Part shown: positions 51,128 to 60,690 of the stretch, piece after piece
Numbering within the stretch: position 1 is the stretch's first letter
Layout of the letters: each line of letters begins with the position of its first letter
DNA from: Lachnospiraceae bacterium JLR.KK002
Lineage (GTDB): Bacteria > Bacillota > Clostridia > Lachnospirales > Lachnospiraceae
NCBI GenBank assembly: GCA_036941025.1
Contig: JAYMNP010000001.1
Span: 3,702,001-3,766,000, forward strand
Reading direction: 5' to 3'
Length of the DNA: 64,000 nt
Program-made: the position numbers and the translations under genes
Notes under the pieces: generated by a model
Told to the model about the DNA's origin: nothing
Databases searched by the model: none
Seen by the model: the letters and a program-made list of their open reading frames with translations, nothing else

Positions 51128-54100
51128 ATGATTGAGAAAAAACTGGTAAAAGAACTGTGCGGAAAAAATGTATGTTACACCAGAGGGCAGGAGCTTCTGC
51201 GGCTTGGCTCCGTGAAATCCATCCGATGTGAAACAAAAAACGATGAGGGCCGGGAACTGGTGGGGATTCAGGCAAAAGTTCAGGGCAGCGGTATCAATCA
51301 GTATCAGGTACTGGCCAGTGTGGATGAAGAACAGTCGGAAATTACCCATATCACCTGCACCTGTCCGGCTTTTTACAGTTATGAAGGAATCTGCAAGCAC
51401 TGCGCGGCAGTTTTACTGCAGTACATTCAGAACAGGGACAGTAAAAATATATCCGCCGAATCTTCTGCCGGTAAAGGAATCATGCCGGGACGGAGCAGCA
51501 GCTACGGGCTGTCCCATCTGCTGAACCAGTATAAAGAGAGAGAACGTCTGGCATACAGGCAGATGGAAATGAACGGGACCGTGGAGCTGGAGCCTCGGCT
51601 GTCCGTGTCATACGGACAGATTTATGCGGAATTCAGAATTGGAAATAAAAGGAAATATGTACTGAAAAATATCATTTCCTTTACCGACGCTTTGCGCCGG
51701 GGAGAACGGGCTTCCTACGGAAAAGAACTGGAATTCTACCATACGCCGGAGGCCTTTACGGAAACGGGCAGAGCGCTGGCGGAGTTCCTTATGCTGGAAG
51801 TAGAGAATCAGAACCGGGGAAGACAGATACGCAATTATTATGACAAAAATGCGAACCGTTTTGTTCCCCTTCACAGCGGCAATATGGACCGCTTTTTTCA
51901 GGCGGTGGGAACGGAACCCTTTGCAGTGGAACTGAATTACATCCAGGGAGAGAACTGGCAGCTTTCCGATGAGCCTTATCAGCCCAGGCTGACGGTGCAG
52001 GGCCAGCCGGACGGGGCGCTGCTGGAGGCGGAGGAAGTATTTTATACGTATGGAAGCGATTATGCCTATCTGTGGAAAGACGGAGTGATTTACCGGGATT
52101 CCATGGAACATGTTCGGGATATCCGGCCTTTCTGGGAGTATATGAGCAGCTATAAATATGAAAGTTTTTTTATATCCAAAGGGGAACTGCCTGCTTTTTG
52201 CCGGAATCTTCTGCCGGTGCTGGAGGAGCACTGTCAGGTGAACAGGCAGAGCTTTCAGGAAAAAATGTACCTGCCGCCAGAGCCGGAATATGAAATCTAC
52301 CTGGATGCGCCGGACAGGCAGACCGTAATATGTGAGATGTATGTGCTGTATGATGAGTTAAAATATAATATTCTGGATAAACCACGTGTGATAGAGAACC
52401 GGGACGAGCTGGCGGAACTGAAGCAGAAAGAACAGGTGCGTCTCTGGTTTCAGAATACGGACGTCCATAAAAAGCAGATGATTCTGTCCGGAGACGATGA
52501 AAAACTGTATGCACTCCTGACCGAGGGCCTGGAGGAACTGGCCCGGTTGGGGACAGTCTATGTCAGCGACGGGCTGAAATCCATTCAGGTAAATCCGGCT
52601 CCGGCAGTCTCTGTGGGCGTGTCCCTGAAAGGTGAACTGCTGGAACTGACGCTGAACAGTGAAGAAATGCCCCTGTCCGAACTGCTGGAAATCCTCTCTT
52701 CCTACCAGAAAAAGCGCAGATTTGTCCGGCTGAAAAGCGGAGATTTTCTGAGTATGGAAGACGATGGGCTGGCCGTGCTGTCCAATATACAGAAAGGTCT
52801 TTCTGTTTCTGCCGGAGCCTGGGAACAGGGAAACATTTCGGTACCCAGATACAGGGCCCTTTATCTGGACGCAGAGCTGAAGGACAGGAATGGTTTTCAT
52901 GCGGTTAAAAACAGAGATTTTAAGGCACTGGTACGAAATATGAAAACAGTGGAGGACAATGATTTTGAAGTTCCCCACTCTCTGGAAAAAGTGCTGCGGG
53001 AATATCAGAAACAGGGGTTTCTGTGGCTGAAGACCTTAAAGGCCAACGGGTTTGGCGGAATCCTGGCAGACGATATGGGCCTTGGAAAAACTCTGCAGGT
53101 GATTGCATTTCTGCTGTCAGAACAACAGGAAATGGAGGAAACGGAAAAAGAGCGGCAGGAACCGGGGTTATCCCGAAATTTTGCCCTGATTGTCTGTCCG
53201 GCCTCTCTTGTGTACAACTGGAAAAATGAAATCCAAAAGTTTGCACCGGAGCTTCATGCAGTGGCTCTGACCGGAACAGCAAAAGAACGGGCACATCTCC
53301 TTGCGGCAGCCAAAGAGAAAGATATTCTGATTACCTCCTACGATTTGCTCCGGCGGGATGTGGAGCTGTATGAGAATCACCGGTTCGGCTATGAAATTCT
53401 GGATGAAGCCCAGTATATCAAAAATCACAACACCAAAGCGGCCAGAGGGGTAAAGGGAATCCGGGCGGGATTTAAGGCGGCCCTCACCGGAACGCCTGTG
53501 GAAAACAGGCTCAGCGAACTGTGGAGTATTTTTGATTATCTGATGCCGGGATTTCTCTACAGTTACAGCCGGTTCCGGGAAGAAATTGAAATTCCCCTGG
53601 TATCGAATCAGGAAGAAGAAGCGGCAGAACGTCTGCGCAGCATGATTCGTCCTTTCGTGCTGCGGCGTCTGAAAAAAGATGTGTTGAAAGACCTGCCGGC
53701 CAAAATGGAGGAGGCAGTATTTGCCCGGATGGAAGGGGAACAGGACAGACTGTACGCCGCCCACGTACAGCGTATGAAACTGATGCTGGACAGCCAGACC
53801 GAGGAAGAATTTTCCGCACAGAAAATCCGGATTCTGGCAGAACTTACAAGGCTGCGTCAGCTCTGCTGCGACCCGTCTCTGATTTACGAGAATTATCATG
53901 GAGAATCGGCCAAGCTGATGATGTGTATGGATTTGATTAAAAATGCCATGGACGGCGGTCATCGTATCCTGATTTTTTCTCAGTTTACCTCCATGCTGGC
54001 CAGAATACAGGAGCAACTGAAGAAAGAGGGGATTTCTTACCTGAGCCTGACCGGGGCCACCGGCAAAGAACGTCGGGCAGAACTGGTGGAGCGGTTTCAG

Positions 54101-54424
54101 GAAGGAAACATACCGGTATTCTGTATTTCTCTGAAGGCCGGAGGAACCGGGCTGAATCTGACTGCGGCGGATATTGTCATTCATTATGACCCCTGGTGGA
54201 ATGTGGCAGTTCAGAATCAGGCCACGGACCGCGCCCACCGGATTGGGCAGAAAAATCCTGTCACGGTGTATAAGCTGATTGTCCAGGGAACCATTGAAGA
54301 AAATATTTTAAAGTTGCAGGAAAAAAAGAATGAGCTGGCGGAACAGCTTCTGGGACAGGAAGGATTTGAAGGCGTGAAATTTACCAGAGAGGAAATGATG
54401 AAGTTGCTGGAAAGCGCAGTCTGA
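51128..54424 (+). CDS. SNF2-family helicase with N-terminal SWIM zinc finger
   Basis: This 1098-residue protein carries a SWIM zinc finger (CTCP...CKHC, Cys77, Cys79, Cys89, His91), then a bacterial SNF2-associated region. A SNF2 motor follows with motif I LADDMGLGKT (near residue 648) and motif II DEAQ (near 760). The helicase C-terminal domain contains GLNLTAADIVIHYDPWWN and QATDRAHRIGQ. Such proteins translocate on duplex DNA; in Firmicutes their cellular role is not defined. Normal GC and codon use mark the return to core sequence. The ribosome site is weak. Confidence 0.92.
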   Translation: MIEKKLVKELCGKNVCYTRGQELLRLGSVKSIRCETKNDEGRELVGIQAKVQGSGINQYQVLASVDEEQSEITHITCTCPAFYSYEGICKHCAAVLLQYIQNRDSKNISAESSAGKGIMPGRSSSYGLSHLLNQYKERERLAYRQMEMNGTVELEPRLSVSYGQIYAEFRIGNKRKYVLKNIISFTDALRRGERASYGKELEFYHTPEAFTETGRALAEFLMLEVENQNRGRQIRNYYDKNANRFVPLHSGNMDRFFQAVGTEPFAVELNYIQGENWQLSDEPYQPRLTVQGQPDGALLEAEEVFYTYGSDYAYLWKDGVIYRDSMEHVRDIRPFWEYMSSYKYESFFISKGELPAFCRNLLPVLEEHCQVNRQSFQEKMYLPPEPEYEIYLDAPDRQTVICEMYVLYDELKYNILDKPRVIENRDELAELKQKEQVRLWFQNTDVHKKQMILSGDDEKLYALLTEGLEELARLGTVYVSDGLKSIQVNPAPAVSVGVSLKGELLELTLNSEEMPLSELLEILSSYQKKRRFVRLKSGDFLSMEDDGLAVLSNIQKGLSVSAGAWEQGNISVPRYRALYLDAELKDRNGFHAVKNRDFKALVRNMKTVEDNDFEVPHSLEKVLREYQKQGFLWLKTLKANGFGGILADDMGLGKTLQVIAFLLSEQQEMEETEKERQEPGLSRNFALIVCPASLVYNWKNEIQKFAPELHAVALTGTAKERAHLLAAAKEKDILITSYDLLRRDVELYENHRFGYEILDEAQYIKNHNTKAARGVKGIRAGFKAALTGTPVENRLSELWSIFDYLMPGFLYSYSRFREEIEIPLVSNQEEEAAERLRSMIRPFVLRRLKKDVLKDLPAKMEEAVFARMEGEQDRLYAAHVQRMKLMLDSQTEEEFSAQKIRILAELTRLRQLCCDPSLIYENYHGESAKLMMCMDLIKNAMDGGHRILIFSQFTSMLARIQEQLKKEGISYLSLTGATGKERRAELVERFQEGNIPVFCISLKAGGTGLNLTAADIVIHYDPWWNVAVQNQATDRAHRIGQKNPVTVYKLIVQGTIEENILKLQEKKNELAEQLLGQEGFEGVKFTREEMMKLLESAV

Positions 54425-54485
54425 CGGAATACAGACGGAAGAAATATTGAGGCTGCCGGACAGGATACAGATGAGGAGAGATACC

Positions 54486-55100
54486 ATGGAATTACTGTAT
54501 GGAACATCCAATGAGGGAAAGTTGCTGCTTATGAGGCGGATTCTGCAGCCTCTGAATCTTACCATAAAAGGATTACAGGACAGAAAAGAGACTGTTCCGG
54601 AGCCGGAGGAGACAGGGAAGACGCTGCTGGAAAATGCCCGAATCAAAGCGGAGGCATATTATGAAGCAATCCGGGTTCCGGTGTTTTCCTGTGATACCGG
54701 GCTTTATTTTGACGGTCTTCCGGAAGAACTGCAGCCGGGGCTCTGTGTGAGAAGGATTCAGGGCCACGCAGCTACGGATAAGGAGCTGACGGATTACTTC
54801 AGCAGTCTGGCAGGGCGGTTCGGCGGCCTGAAAGGCCAGTACCGCAGCGCAGTCTGCTTTTATCTTGGCAGACAGGAGATTTATGAGAGTGAAGACAGCA
54901 GTTTGTGGGGCCTGCCTTTTCACATTACCCACAGGCCTCATCCCCGGACTCAGGAAGGATTTCCCATTGACCGATTATCCGTTCAGATTTCCAGCGGAAA
55001 TTATTATTATGACCTGCCGGGTAATGCCCAGGATGAACTTGCCGCGTCAGCGGAAGGGGTCAGGGAATTTTTCCGGCGCATTCCTGGAATGAACGGATAA
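54486..55100 (+). CDS. Ham1/RdgB-like non-canonical purine NTP pyrophosphatase family protein
   Basis: This 204-residue protein starts with LLYGTSNEGKLLLMRRIL, containing the family SxNxxK substrate motif, followed by ETGKTLLENARIKAEAYY and the acidic site CDTGLYFDGL. It would remove ITP/XTP-type nucleotides from the pool. Later motifs are divergent from canonical RdgB (SVQISSGNYYYDLP instead of GFGYDP), so the specificity may differ. The start at 54486 has GAGGAGAG upstream. It is 61 bases after the helicase and convergent with the sensor kinase. Confidence 0.75.
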   Translation: MELLYGTSNEGKLLLMRRILQPLNLTIKGLQDRKETVPEPEETGKTLLENARIKAEAYYEAIRVPVFSCDTGLYFDGLPEELQPGLCVRRIQGHAATDKELTDYFSSLAGRFGGLKGQYRSAVCFYLGRQEIYESEDSSLWGLPFHITHRPHPRTQEGFPIDRLSVQISSGNYYYDLPGNAQDELAASAEGVREFFRRIPGMNG

Positions 55101-55106
55101 CCAATT

Positions 55107-56393
55107 TCACTGGCTCAGCGTCACCACGAAAACAGCTCCGCCTCCTGCGGCATCCTCCACCCGGATGCTGCCTTTGTGTATATGAATAATTTCTTTTGCA
55201 ATGCAGAGGCCCAGTCCGAAATGGGCCTTGTCTTTATGGGATTTATCACAGCGGTAGAAACGGTCGAATACCGCTTCTTTTTCCGTATCCGGAATGCCGG
55301 GGCCGTTGTCTGCCACCCGGAAAATCAGTTTGCCGGAATATGTTTCCAGTGACAGGGCAATGGTTCCCTGAGGCGGAGTGTAGCTCAGGGCATTGTCCAG
55401 CAGAATGGAAAAAACCTGTTCCATGCGTTCTTTATCACAGCAGCAGGGCGGAATCAGTGCTTCCGGCAGGGTGATGTGCAGAGAAATGGATTTTTTCCGG
55501 GCCAGAGGTTCAAATTTTTCATAAACGGACAATAGCAGAGTATCCATTTCCACAGGGGCCTTATGAATGGAAAACCGGGAACTGTCAGCCCCGGAAAGTG
55601 TCAGCATATCATCAATCAGGCGGCTCATGCGTTTTCCTTCCAGACGGATAGTTTCCGAAAACCGTTCTCTGTCTCCGTCAGAAGCATGTTTCATGGCGGA
55701 CAGGGAGGAGAGCATGACAGTCAGGGGTGAGCGCAGTTCATGGGAGGCGGAGGCGATAAATTCCGTCTGTTTCCGGTTGCTGATTATCAGGGGCTGCATC
55801 ATGTGCCAGGTAAAGAACCAGAAAAACAGGGCCAGCAGCAGAATGCCCCCTGCGTCTGCGCACAGGAAAAGAATCTGGCGAAACCGGAGCGTCTGGTATA
55901 AGCCGGTGAGGGGATAGAGGACCGCAACATTCAGCACACCGCTGTTTTTGGGAATGATAAGAACAGCGGCATAGTAATTCTGACCGTTCCGGGTCAGTTC
56001 AAACTCCGCATGTGTGGAAAGGACGGAATCTGCGGAAACCGCTTCTTCCAGGACCATATGGTCCTCTCTGGCCATCTGTCTTGCCAGTGCAAACAAATCC
56101 TCATCAATAGAAAGGGGATTCAGATGTTCAAATATCAGTCCGGAGCCGTTGTCCCGGATATCTATTTCAAAATGCGTGTCTGCCGTGACCTGGGAGAGCC
56201 AGTCGTGGGAAAGAATGGTCTGGCTTTCCAGATGGTTTTTCAACATACTGATATTAATCTGAAAATCTGCAAAATGGCTGTTCCGGGACTCCGTTTCAGA
56301 AAAAGAAAGGCAGAACAGGGACATGACAACCAGAATCAGCCCGCAGATAAAGGTACAGAACATGGTAAGGCGCAGGTGCAGTTTTCTATACAT
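55107..56393 (-). CDS. Membrane sensor histidine kinase
   Basis: This 428-residue kinase has an N-terminal helix (residues 10-30), an extracellular sensor region of about 140 residues, a second helix (175-197), no obvious HAMP, then the dimerisation/phospho-acceptor domain ASHELRSPLTVM with His218 and a HATPase domain (LLDNALSYTPPQG, DNGPGIPDTEKEAVFDRFYR, GLGLCIAKEI). Its start overlaps the response regulator end by 8 bases. The pair is divergent from the ABC/HlyD operon and probably controls it. The signal is unknown. Confidence 0.93.
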   Translation of the reverse strand: MYRKLHLRLTMFCTFICGLILVVMSLFCLSFSETESRNSHFADFQINISMLKNHLESQTILSHDWLSQVTADTHFEIDIRDNGSGLIFEHLNPLSIDEDLFALARQMAREDHMVLEEAVSADSVLSTHAEFELTRNGQNYYAAVLIIPKNSGVLNVAVLYPLTGLYQTLRFRQILFLCADAGGILLLALFFWFFTWHMMQPLIISNRKQTEFIASASHELRSPLTVMLSSLSAMKHASDGDRERFSETIRLEGKRMSRLIDDMLTLSGADSSRFSIHKAPVEMDTLLLSVYEKFEPLARKKSISLHITLPEALIPPCCCDKERMEQVFSILLDNALSYTPPQGTIALSLETYSGKLIFRVADNGPGIPDTEKEAVFDRFYRCDKSHKDKAHFGLGLCIAKEIIHIHKGSIRVEDAAGGGAVFVVTLSQ

Positions 56394-57066
56394 GAGAGAC
56401 CTCCAGCTGGTAACCGATACCCCGGACTGTTTTCAGGTGTATGGTGCTTTTGACACTTTTCAGCCTGCGGCGCAGAAAATAAATATAATTATCCAGATTT
56501 CCGTCTTCCACTTCCGCATCCGGACCCCAGACTCTGGCCAGGAGAGAGCCTCTTGGAATGGTCTGTCCCGGATTGCGCAGGAAAAATTCCAGCAAATCTC
56601 CTTCTCTGGCAGAAAGAGAGCAGGAAAGGCTGCCGCAGTACAGTTTTTTCTGTTTTGCATCGTAAGAAATATCTTCAAAATTCAGAGGCCTGCCGCCCTC
56701 CCATTTGGAGGGACGTCGTAAAATACATCGGATACGGGCCAGCAATTCTTCAAAATCAAAGGGTTTCACCAGATAATCGTCCGCCCCGCAGTCCAGCCCT
56801 GTAATTTTTTCATTCAGAGCCCCCAGAGCCGTAACAAAAATAACAGGGGTGGAAATATTTTTTTCGCGGGTAATTTTTAATACGGAAATTCCGTCCAGCA
56901 CAGGAAGCATACGGTCTAAAAGAATCAGATCATGGGACTGCTGTTCGATAAAGTGCAGTCCTTCTTCCCCGTCATAACATACGTCTGTTTCAAAATGATT
57001 GTGCTCTAACTGGAAACGAAGAGTTTCCGCCAGAGATTTGTCGTCTTCTATAATCAGTATTCGCAT
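56386..57066 (-). CDS. OmpR-family response regulator
   Basis: This 226-residue regulator has a receiver domain with Asp51 as phosphorylation site (ILLDRMLP), acidic pair EDD near 7-9, Thr and Lys in VTALG and YLVKPFDF. An OmpR-type winged helix fills residues 130-226 (SAREGDLLEFFLRNPGQTIP, ending in RGIGYQLE). It is first in the operon with the kinase. The intergenic region in front contains two 11-bp-spaced pairs of CTCTAAW sites, fitting tandem binding of an OmpR-type dimer. Confidence 0.93.
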   Translation of the reverse strand: MRILIIEDDKSLAETLRFQLEHNHFETDVCYDGEEGLHFIEQQSHDLILLDRMLPVLDGISVLKITREKNISTPVIFVTALGALNEKITGLDCGADDYLVKPFDFEELLARIRCILRRPSKWEGGRPLNFEDISYDAKQKKLYCGSLSCSLSAREGDLLEFFLRNPGQTIPRGSLLARVWGPDAEVEDGNLDNYIYFLRRRLKSVKSTIHLKTVRGIGYQLEVSHV

Positions 57067-57138
57067 AAGGCCAGCCTCCGTTGATTGTCTGCAGGCGTTC
57101 GTTTCTGGTATTGTTTACAGACAGTTTACCACATCTGT

Positions 57139-57187
57139 CTCTAATTTATCTCTAAAAAATTTAAAAGGATTTAGAGAAAGATTAGAG
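57139..57187. promoter_or_regulatory. Likely operator of the two-component regulator: four CTCTAAW half-sites
   Basis: CTCTAAT (57139) and CTCTAAA (57150) are followed by their mirror images TTTAGAG (57170) and ATTAGAG (57181). Each pair is spaced by 11 bases, one helical turn, and the two pairs are inverted around 57163. The block lies between the divergent regulator and ABC operon starts. Confidence 0.75.
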
Positions 57188-57246
57188 GTTGCTGTGTTAT
57201 CCTTGTTTCCAGATTCCCAAACAGATTGACATAAAGGAGGAAAAAG

Positions 57247-59766
57247 ATGAAGAAGTATCGCAGATTAAAACGGATGGCAGGATTCTTATTAACAGCCTTG
57301 CTGATTCTGGGGAGCCTTTCCGGATGCAGCAAAAAAGAAAACGGAGGAATTGGGCAGGAAGCAGCGGAAGGAAGCGGCACGGGAGACGGAAATGGGGGAG
57401 ATACTGCCATGGGCCGCTTTCTGGAAGAAGAAGTGACGCTGCCCACGGAATTTTCCAATATTTATGATATGAAAAAACTGGAAGACGGAACCATCCGTTT
57501 CATCGGAAGTGACGGAAATGGCCTGAAAAATGCCTGGGATTCCAGAGACTTTGGCGCAACCTGGGAGAAGGCTTTCGACTTTCCGGAGGAATTACAGGAT
57601 GAGGGAACGGGATATATCGACTATGCCGCCCTGTCTTCTGACGGACAGACTGCATGTGTTTTTAATGAGATTGTGGAAGGAAGCGGGATAAAGCCCGCCG
57701 TGTATCTTCTGGATAAAACAGGAAAGGGAGGCAGACTTTCCTTTGAATTACCGGAAATGAAAGAAGGCAATGGCTCTGCTCACACCTTTGTATACAGCGG
57801 CGATATCGAAAATCCGGAGAACGAAGACAGCCCTGAGAACGAAAACAGTCCGGAAAGCGAAGGCAGTCCGGAAAGCGAAAACAGCCCGGAAAGCGAAAGC
57901 AGTCCGGAGAACGAAGACAGTCCGGAAAGCGAAAGCAGTCCGGAGAACGAAGACAGTCCGGAAAGCGAAAGCAATCCGGAAAATGGAGAAACAGGCGGTA
58001 TGAATATCGGAAACATGGCCCTGGATTTAAAGTTTCTGGGCAATGACCAGCTTCTGATTAAAGATATACAGGATAACATTTATCAGGTCAGCACAGCAGA
58101 CGGAAGCGTGGCACAGACCTGGGAATTTGACGGAACCATGGAATCTCATCAGTGTTTTGTGGCCGGAAAAACCATGGTGATTCAGACCAGTACGGAAACC
58201 CTTCTTTACGACACGGAAACAGGAGAACAGAAACAGACGGAGGAAGCATTACAGAAGGTAATTTCCGAAAACGGAACATTTACGGTGATTGACACCACAG
58301 ACAATGGGGAGAGCATTTACGGCCTGTCCAGGGGCGGGCTGTATCACTATAAATTCGGCGGCAGCGTACTGGAGCAGTTAATTGACGGAACCATGAATTC
58401 CCTGGGCGGGCCATCTTTTTATGCAGGTGCTCTGACCATGCTGGATGAGCAGAATCTGCTGGTGGCAGCCAATGACACCAGTTCCGGTTCATCGGGAGGT
58501 ATGGTAATGCTGAAATACACCTGGTCCCCGGATACGCCCGCAAAGCCTGATAAAGAGCTGAAAGTATATTCTCTTTATAACAATAAGGAGCTGCGCCAGG
58601 CAATCAGCAGTTTTCAGAAAGACCATACGGACGTTTACATTAATTACGAAGCGGCAATGTCGGGGAACAGCGGTATGACCACCTCTGACGCACTGAAAAC
58701 ACTGACTACGGAGATTATGGCGGGCAAAGGCCCGGATGTACTGGTACTGGACGGAATGCCCGTGGAAACTTATATCGAAAAGGGAATACTGAAAGATATT
58801 TCTTCCGTGGTTACGGAGGGAAATTATTTTGAAAGTATTCTGAAAGCATATGAGGATGAGCAGGGACAGAACTGTGCCCTTCCGGCCCGGTTTCAAATAC
58901 CGGTGCTTCAGGCGTCCGGCGCATATTTTACAGAGGATTTTGACGAACTGACCGGCCAGGCAGGCTGCCTTTCCAATCAGCAGCCGGATGAGATTATCCG
59001 GAAATTCTGGTATACCTGCGGAGCAGCCTGGAGAAAAGACGATAAAACGCTGGACGAAGGAAAAATTACGGAATTTCTGACGAAACTGAAAAATGCTTAT
59101 GGAGAATATGACAGCAGCCTGGACGACATACAAATGGATGTGGCCATGATGGAAGAAGGAACAGACACAGAGATGATGGACCATGACAGTATCAGCCAGG
59201 GAGTCTTTGACGTGGCTTTTGGAGATATCAAAGTGAATGTGGGCCTGCTGGGCGGCTATGATATGGATTTTATTCTGGCGGCCAATAAAAAACTGGGGGA
59301 CGGAGACTACGGACGTATGCCGGGACAGGCGGAACATGTCTTTGTTCCCGCTATGATTATGGGAATCAGCAGCAAGAGTACTCAGCAGGAGACAGCAGAA
59401 CAGTTCGTGAAGTTCCTGTTTACCCCTCAGGCACAGAAATTTTCTCAGGGCGGCGGATTTGCAGTGGAAAAAGACGCCTTCCGCACCACCAACGACGGGC
59501 ACGAGTATGAAGGGAAAGATGGACTGGTGGGCGTCGGCGGAGCCGATATGGATAAAAGACTGGACTATGAACTGCGGCCCAGAACCGAAGAAGAGATGAA
59601 GAAATTTACAGAGCTGGCGGAATCTCTTGCCACTCCTTCCCTGCAGGATGAAGTGATTCGGGATGCAGTGGTGGAAGAGGGGACAAAAGTGTTGAAAGGG
59701 GAACTGAGCCCTGAAGAAGCCACCGGCGCCATAATGCAGAAAGTCAATATTTATCTGGCTGAATAG
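57247..59766 (+). CDS. Extracellular solute-binding lipoprotein (family 1) with an N-terminal sensor-like region
   Basis: This 839-residue lipoprotein has a lipobox with Cys27 (SLSGCSKK). Residues 60-390 form an extra strand-rich region (EDGTIRFIGSDGN, DGSVAQTWEFDG) reminiscent of a beta propeller. Within it, a hexapeptide repeat (SPESES type, ten copies, about 189-248) makes a flexible acidic linker. The C-terminal 400 residues are a family 1 solute-binding domain (LKVYSLYNNKELRQAISSFQ, then EIMAGKGPDVLVLDGMP, and FVKFLFTPQAQKF). About twice the normal length, so it is a fusion. AAAGGAGG precedes the ATG. The two permeases follow directly. Confidence 0.87.
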   Translation: MKKYRRLKRMAGFLLTALLILGSLSGCSKKENGGIGQEAAEGSGTGDGNGGDTAMGRFLEEEVTLPTEFSNIYDMKKLEDGTIRFIGSDGNGLKNAWDSRDFGATWEKAFDFPEELQDEGTGYIDYAALSSDGQTACVFNEIVEGSGIKPAVYLLDKTGKGGRLSFELPEMKEGNGSAHTFVYSGDIENPENEDSPENENSPESEGSPESENSPESESSPENEDSPESESSPENEDSPESESNPENGETGGMNIGNMALDLKFLGNDQLLIKDIQDNIYQVSTADGSVAQTWEFDGTMESHQCFVAGKTMVIQTSTETLLYDTETGEQKQTEEALQKVISENGTFTVIDTTDNGESIYGLSRGGLYHYKFGGSVLEQLIDGTMNSLGGPSFYAGALTMLDEQNLLVAANDTSSGSSGGMVMLKYTWSPDTPAKPDKELKVYSLYNNKELRQAISSFQKDHTDVYINYEAAMSGNSGMTTSDALKTLTTEIMAGKGPDVLVLDGMPVETYIEKGILKDISSVVTEGNYFESILKAYEDEQGQNCALPARFQIPVLQASGAYFTEDFDELTGQAGCLSNQQPDEIIRKFWYTCGAAWRKDDKTLDEGKITEFLTKLKNAYGEYDSSLDDIQMDVAMMEEGTDTEMMDHDSISQGVFDVAFGDIKVNVGLLGGYDMDFILAANKKLGDGDYGRMPGQAEHVFVPAMIMGISSKSTQQETAEQFVKFLFTPQAQKFSQGGGFAVEKDAFRTTNDGHEYEGKDGLVGVGGADMDKRLDYELRPRTEEEMKKFTELAESLATPSLQDEVIRDAVVEEGTKVLKGELSPEEATGAIMQKVNIYLAE
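57811..57990 (+). repeat. 18-bp in-gene tandem repeat encoding SPE[N/S]E[S/D/N]
   Basis: Ten consecutive hexapeptide units (NPENED, SPENEN, SPESEG and so on) are built from AGTCCGGAAAGCGAAAGC-type 18-mers. The repeat is in frame and hydrophilic. Confidence 0.92.
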
Positions 59767-59783
59767 AAAGCGTGAGGACAGGA

Positions 59784-60674
59784 ATGATACGCAGGAACAG
59801 AAGATACAAAAGCAACAGGGACAGAACCGGAACATACGTGAGAAAATGGCGGGGCCTGCTGTGGATTCTGCCTGGTTTTTCCGGGGTGCTTATCTTTTAT
59901 CTTCTGCCATTCGGAGACGTGGTGCGCCGCTCTTTTCTGGGAGCGGTAGACAACCGTTTTGCAGGAATTGACAATTACCGTACCATACTGGAAAACGGGG
60001 CGTTTCTGCTGGCAGTGAAAAATACCCTGAAGTTTACAGTAATCTGTATTCCGGTTCTGATTCTCACAGCCCTGGTGTGCGCGGTGGTATTATACCGGAG
60101 CAGATACGGGGGAATTATCAAAAGCGCCTTTCTCATGCCCATGGCGCTGCCCGCCGTATCTGTGGCGGTGATGTGGCGGCTTCTGTTTCACAGTCAGGGT
60201 CTGGTAAATCAGTGGCTCAGCCACCTGGGCGTCATTGGAAAGGACTGGATGAATACGGAGCAGGCCTTCTGGGTACTGGTGCTCAGTTATATCTGGAAGA
60301 ACCTTGGCTATGATATCGTGCTGTGGATGGCCGGACTGGCCGGAATTTCAGAAAATATTTATGAGGCGGCCAGGGTGGACGGAGCCGGGGACTGGCAGTG
60401 TTTCCGGAACATTACTCTGCCCAATCTGAAATCCTCCCTGTACACCATAACGGTGCTGTCCTTCCTGAATTCCTTTAAGGTATTCCGGGAGGCATACCTG
60501 GTGGCAGGGGATTATCCTCACGAAAGTATTTATATGATGCAGCATTTGTTCAACAACTGGTTTCGTACCTTTTCCTTCGATAAGATGGCAGCAGCGGCAG
60601 TGCTGGAAAGCATTGTGCTTCTGGGCCTGATTCTGCTTTTGCAGAAGGCCTGGGACAGTAAGGAAAAATACTGA
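59784..60674 (+). CDS. ABC transporter permease, MalF-type
   Basis: This 296-residue inner membrane protein has six predicted helices and the EAA loop for contact with the ATPase (AARVDGAGDWQCFRNITLPNL). It belongs to the binding-protein-dependent (sugar-type) permeases and pairs with the next gene. The ATG at 59784 is preferred over GTG 59772 because GAGGACAGG lies close before it. No ATPase gene is in the operon, so a shared MsmX/MalK-type ATPase encoded elsewhere is likely. Confidence 0.9.
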   Translation: MIRRNRRYKSNRDRTGTYVRKWRGLLWILPGFSGVLIFYLLPFGDVVRRSFLGAVDNRFAGIDNYRTILENGAFLLAVKNTLKFTVICIPVLILTALVCAVVLYRSRYGGIIKSAFLMPMALPAVSVAVMWRLLFHSQGLVNQWLSHLGVIGKDWMNTEQAFWVLVLSYIWKNLGYDIVLWMAGLAGISENIYEAARVDGAGDWQCFRNITLPNLKSSLYTITVLSFLNSFKVFREAYLVAGDYPHESIYMMQHLFNNWFRTFSFDKMAAAAVLESIVLLGLILLLQKAWDSKEKY

Positions 60675-60690
60675 TATTACGGAGGACGGA

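Noticed and set aside
53168..54238. Minus-strand frame of 356 codons
   Set aside because: Antisense to the SNF2 motor domain with its conserved motifs; a shadow frame.
58489..59835. Long minus-strand open frame of 448 codons
   Set aside because: Antisense to the solute-binding domain, whose plus-strand motifs are clear. It has no start context.
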